Source: Sphingobium wenxiniae
Lineage (GTDB): Bacteria; Pseudomonadota; Alphaproteobacteria; Sphingomonadales; Sphingomonadaceae
Assembly: GCF_007830065.1 (NCBI RefSeq)
Contig: NZ_VLKK01000012.1
Span: 1-64,000, forward strand
Reading direction: 5' to 3'
DNA length: 64,000 nt
The position numbers were made by a program, and so were the translations under genes. Positions 60,971 through 64,000 of the stretch are shown here, piece after piece. The stretch's first letter is position 1; each line of letters opens with the position of its first letter. The notes beneath the pieces were generated by a model that was not told where the DNA came from, ran no database searches, and worked only from the letters and a program-made list of their open reading frames with translations.

Positions 60971-63484
60971 TCAGATCACCAGATTGACCAGGCGATCCGG
61001 CACCACGATCACCTTCTTGGGCGTCGCGCCGTCCAGCGTCCGCGCCACATTGGGCGCCGCGAGGGCGAGCTTTTCCAGTTCCTCCTTTGGCGTCCCCTTG
61101 GGCACGGTGATGGTGTCGCGCAGCTTGCCCATCACCTGACAGGCGATGGTGACTTCATCGTCGACCAGCAGCGCGGGATCGACCGCGGGCCATGGGGCGT
61201 CGGCGATCAGGCCGTCCTCGCCCATCGCGGCCCAGGCGTCCTCGGCCAGATGCGGCGTCATCGGCGCGACCAGCAGCGCCAGCGTGCGGATGGCGGCGCT
61301 GCGTGAGGCCGACGGCTTGGCCTTCTCCACCGCATTGGCGAGTTCGTAGATCTTCGCCACCGCCTTGTTGAAGGAAAGCGCCTCGATATCCCTGGCGATG
61401 CCGTCGATGGTCTGGTGCAGCTTGCGGTCGAGCGGCTTGTCCTGCCCCTCCGCGCCCTTGTCCGCTTCCCCGAACAGCCTCCACAAGCGATTGACGAAAC
61501 GCCACGATCCTTCGATGCCGCTTTCCGTCCAGGGCAGGTCGCGCTCGGGCGGGCTGTCGGACAGCATGAACCAGCGCACCGCGTCCGCGCCATATTGGGC
61601 GATGATGTCATCGGGATCGACGACATTCTTCTTGGATTTGGACATTTTCTCGACGCGGCCGACCGTGACCGGCGCGCCGCTTTCGATATGGACATAATCG
61701 TCGCCGGACTTCTTCACCTCGCCCGGCGAAAGCCAGCTTCCATCGCCCGCCTTGTAGGTTTCATGCGTCACCATGCCCTGCGTGAACAGGCCGGTGAACG
61801 GCTCGGCGAAGCCCAACTGTCCCATATGCTGCAAGGCCCGTGTCCAGAAACGCGCATAGAGCAGGTGCAGGATCGCATGTTCGACCCCGCCGATATACTG
61901 CCCCACCGGCAGCCATTTCTCGACCGTTTCCCGGTCGAAAGGCCTGTCCTTGGGCTGGCTGGCGAAGCGGATGAAATACCAGCTCGAATCGGCGAAGGTG
62001 TCGAGCGTGTCCGTCTCGCGCCGTGCCGGTTTCCCGCATTGCGGGCAATCGACATGCTTCCATGTGGGGTGCCGGTCCAGCGGATTGCCCGGAATGTCGA
62101 AGCTCACATCTTCGGGCAGCGTCACGGGAAGCTGGTCCTTCGGCACGCCCACCACGCCGCAATCGTCGCAATGGATGACCGGGATCGGCGTGCCCCAGTA
62201 ACGCTGGCGCGACACGCCCCAGTCGCGCAGGCGGAAGACGGTCTGCCCCGCGCCCCAGCCGCCCTCTTCGGCGCGGCGGATGACCTCGGCCTTCGCCTCC
62301 TCCACGCCCATGCCGTCCAGGAAGCGGCTGTTCACCAAGCGGCCCGGACCCACATAGGCTTCGTTCTGGATGGGCTTGGCCTCGTCGCCCTCGGCCGCGA
62401 CCACGCGCTCCACCGCCAGCATATATTTGCGCGCGAAGTCGAGGTCGCGCTGGTCGTGCGCGGGCACGCCCATGACCGCGCCGGTGCCGTAGTCCATCAG
62501 CACGAAATTGGCGATGAAGACCGGCAGCTTCCATTCCGGGTCGAAGGGATGGACCACCGACAACCCGGTGTCGAACCCCAGCTTTTCCGCCGTCTCCAGC
62601 TCCGCCGCCGTGGTGCCGCCTGCCTTGCACGTCTCAATGAAGGCGGCCGCCTCTGCATTGCCCGCCGCCACCGCCTGCGCCACCGGATGATCCGCCGCGA
62701 TGGCGACGAAGCTCGCGCCGAAAATGGTGTCGGGACGGGTCGAATAAACCTCGATCTCCGTATCGAACGGCGCGACCGGCTGGAACCGGAATTGCAGCCC
62801 CACCGACTTGCCGATCCAGTTCTCCTGCATGGTCCGCACCTTGTCGGGCCACTGGTCGAGCGTCTTCAAGCCTTCCAGCAGATCGTCGGCGAACTGCGTG
62901 ATCTTGAGGAACCACTGGCTGAGCTTGCGCTTCTCCACCAGCGCGCCGGACCGCCAGCCGCGCCCGTCGATCACCTGCTCATTGGCGAGCACGGTCATGT
63001 CGACCGGGTCCCAGTTGACCGCGCTTTCCTTGCGGTAGACGAGGCCCGCCTCCAGCATGTCGAGGAACAGCGCCTGTTCATGGCCGTAATAGTCCGGCTC
63101 GCAGGTGGCCAGTTCCCGGCTCCAGTCGATGGCGAAGCCCAGCTTCTTGAGTTGCGCGCGCATGTTGGCGATGTTGGAGCGCGTCCATTCGCCCGGATGC
63201 ACCTTCTTCTCCATCGCCGCATTTTCGGCCGGCATCCCGAAGGCGTCCCAGCCCATCGGATGCAGCACCTCATGCCCCGTCATCCGGCGGAATCGCGCCA
63301 GCACGTCGCCCATGGAATAGTTGCGGACATGGCCGATATGGATGCGCCCGGACGGATAGGGGAACATCTCCAGCACATAGGATCGCGGCTTGCCGCTGCT
63401 GTCGGACGCCCTGAACGTCTGCTTCTCATCCCAGACGGCCTGCCAGCGGGCATCGGCCTCAAGCGGGTTGAAGCGCCTTTGCAT
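60971..63484 (-). CDS. leuS: leucyl-tRNA synthetase
   Basis: 837 aa class Ia synthetase. The HIGH motif is in [20 protein letters not shown] and KMSKS in [14 protein letters not shown]. The CP1 editing domain (about residues 220-410) has the conserved TTAAE-like threonine-rich peptide ([13 protein letters not shown]) and the catalytic Asp region [13 protein letters not shown]. The start ATG 63484-63482 gives [15 protein letters not shown]. It probably follows the DUF3576 gene in one transcript. Confidence 0.97.
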   Translation of the reverse strand: MQRRFNPLEADARWQAVWDEKQTFRASDSSGKPRSYVLEMFPYPSGRIHIGHVRNYSMGDVLARFRRMTGHEVLHPMGWDAFGMPAENAAMEKKVHPGEWTRSNIANMRAQLKKLGFAIDWSRELATCEPDYYGHEQALFLDMLEAGLVYRKESAVNWDPVDMTVLANEQVIDGRGWRSGALVEKRKLSQWFLKITQFADDLLEGLKTLDQWPDKVRTMQENWIGKSVGLQFRFQPVAPFDTEIEVYSTRPDTIFGASFVAIAADHPVAQAVAAGNAEAAAFIETCKAGGTTAAELETAEKLGFDTGLSVVHPFDPEWKLPVFIANFVLMDYGTGAVMGVPAHDQRDLDFARKYMLAVERVVAAEGDEAKPIQNEAYVGPGRLVNSRFLDGMGVEEAKAEVIRRAEEGGWGAGQTVFRLRDWGVSRQRYWGTPIPVIHCDDCGVVGVPKDQLPVTLPEDVSFDIPGNPLDRHPTWKHVDCPQCGKPARRETDTLDTFADSSWYFIRFASQPKDRPFDRETVEKWLPVGQYIGGVEHAILHLLYARFWTRALQHMGQLGFAEPFTGLFTQGMVTHETYKAGDGSWLSPGEVKKSGDDYVHIESGAPVTVGRVEKMSKSKKNVVDPDDIIAQYGADAVRWFMLSDSPPERDLPWTESGIEGSWRFVNRLWRLFGEADKGAEGQDKPLDRKLHQTIDGIARDIEALSFNKAVAKIYELANAVEKAKPSASRSAAIRTLALLVAPMTPHLAEDAWAAMGEDGLIADAPWPAVDPALLVDDEVTIACQVMGKLRDTITVPKGTPKEELEKLALAAPNVARTLDGATPKKVIVVPDRLVNLVI

Positions 63485-63568
63485 GTCGAATCCTCAAAAT
63501 GCTTTGGGACCGGGGTTGCGCGCGGCAGCCCGGTCCCGTCCTGAAAGAAAAAGGGAAGGAAGGGTGGA

Positions 63569-64000
63569 TCAGCCCGCAATCGCCATGCGGCGCAGGTCGC
63601 GCGCCTTGGTGAGGATGATTTCCTCCAGCTTCTGCACGGTCGCGGCTTCCACCGGGGCGTTGACCCACTGGCCGCCCTGATTGACCTGACGGCTGGCCGC
63701 CACGCGCAGCGCGTCGGCCCGCAGGTCCTGGTCCAGGATCGACACGGTCAGCTTCATCCGCTCATTGGGGCTGTTGGGATTGGTGTACCAGTCGGTGACG
63801 ATGACGCCGCCGTTGGAGTCCGTCTGCACCATCGGCATGAAGGACAGCGTGTCGAGGCTGGCCCGCCACAAATAGCTGTTGACGCCGATGGTCGTGATCT
63901 TCGACGCGGCGAGGTCCGCCTTGGGCCGTTCCTTCGACCCGCCGCCGCAGGCGGTGAGCGGCAGGAGCGCGGCCAGCATCAAACCGGCGGAAACAGGAAG
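63569..64000 (-). CDS. DUF3576 lipoprotein (5' end beyond the window)
   Basis: The frame stays open to the window edge, so the true start is outside. The visible N-terminus LPVSAGLMLAALLPLTACGGG is the end of a lipoprotein signal with lipobox LTAC. The mature domain (KITTIGVNSYLWRASLDTLSFM...GGVIVTDWY) matches DUF3576, a small alphaproteobacterial lipoprotein family of unknown function usually found upstream of leuS (from memory). Possible internal starts (TTG 63982, ATG 63979) would cut into the signal peptide. Confidence 0.85.
   Translation of the reverse strand, partial: LPVSAGLMLAALLPLTACGGGSKERPKADLAASKITTIGVNSYLWRASLDTLSFMPMVQTDSNGGVIVTDWYTNPNSPNERMKLTVSILDQDLRADALRVAASRQVNQGGQWVNAPVEAATVQKLEEIILTKARDLRRMAIAG

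Overview
This is GC-rich chromosomal DNA of an alphaproteobacterium, most likely of the family Sphingomonadaceae (Sphingobium or Sphingomonas type). The evidence is the gene set and order: hemE next to ppsR-maf-aroE-coaE-dnaQ, a MipZ-type division ATPase, HemJ instead of HemG/HemY, a PgmG-type phosphohexomutase, small sphingomonad-type proteins (DUF1491, DUF6489, DUF3576), and a four-gene MCE transporter resembling linKLMN. Almost everything is core chromosomal housekeeping. I saw no insertion sequence, prophage, CRISPR array, rRNA or tRNA.

Layout. Positions 1-11 kb hold the end of a CoA-transferase gene, maeB, mutS, glnD, and a coupled xth-ribA-L,D-transpeptidase unit on the minus strand. 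Positions 11-24 kb are mostly minus strand: lolA, ftsK, an EamA permease, ispG, a FadL-type porin, pgmG, a J-domain membrane protein coupled to mipZ, then panC (plus) and hemJ-hemE. The hemE-ppsR gap (23826-24112) has AT-rich DNA, several DnaA boxes and a GANTC cluster, and is my candidate replication origin. To its right, 24-42 kb is mostly plus strand: ppsR-maf-aroE-coaE, dnaQ, hpf-ptsN, thioesterase, DUF1491, a cell-wall hydrolase, mmcB, SCO1, YcgN, YgjP, a PLP enzyme and the MCE transporter operon. From 42 to 64 kb it is mostly minus strand: pepN, parB-parA-rsmG-mnmG-mnmE, terC, rho, a class A PBP, msrB, holA-lptE, leuS and a partial DUF3576 lipoprotein, with a few plus-strand genes between.

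How it fits together. The window carries the core of chromosome replication, segregation and division control: a likely oriC, ParA/ParB with one perfect and three near-perfect parS sites (41.4-49.2 kb), MipZ (which in Caulobacter couples ParB-bound origins to FtsZ placement), and FtsK. Envelope functions form a second theme: LolA, LptE, the MCE lipid transporter, a class A PBP, a SleB-type hydrolase and an L,D-transpeptidase.

The least expected signal is non-coding. Two paralogous RNA-like elements (about 12.14-12.27 and 18.39-18.52 kb, both minus strand) align without gaps over about 90 bp. They share a perfect 33-bp block containing a CTCTCCT anti-Shine-Dalgarno motif, and each ends in its own intrinsic terminator with different stem bases. 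A hairpin at the ispG start codon, a structured element upstream of xth, and a dispersed composite repeat (three copies) are further non-coding candidates. All calls come from reading the sequence; no database search was run.
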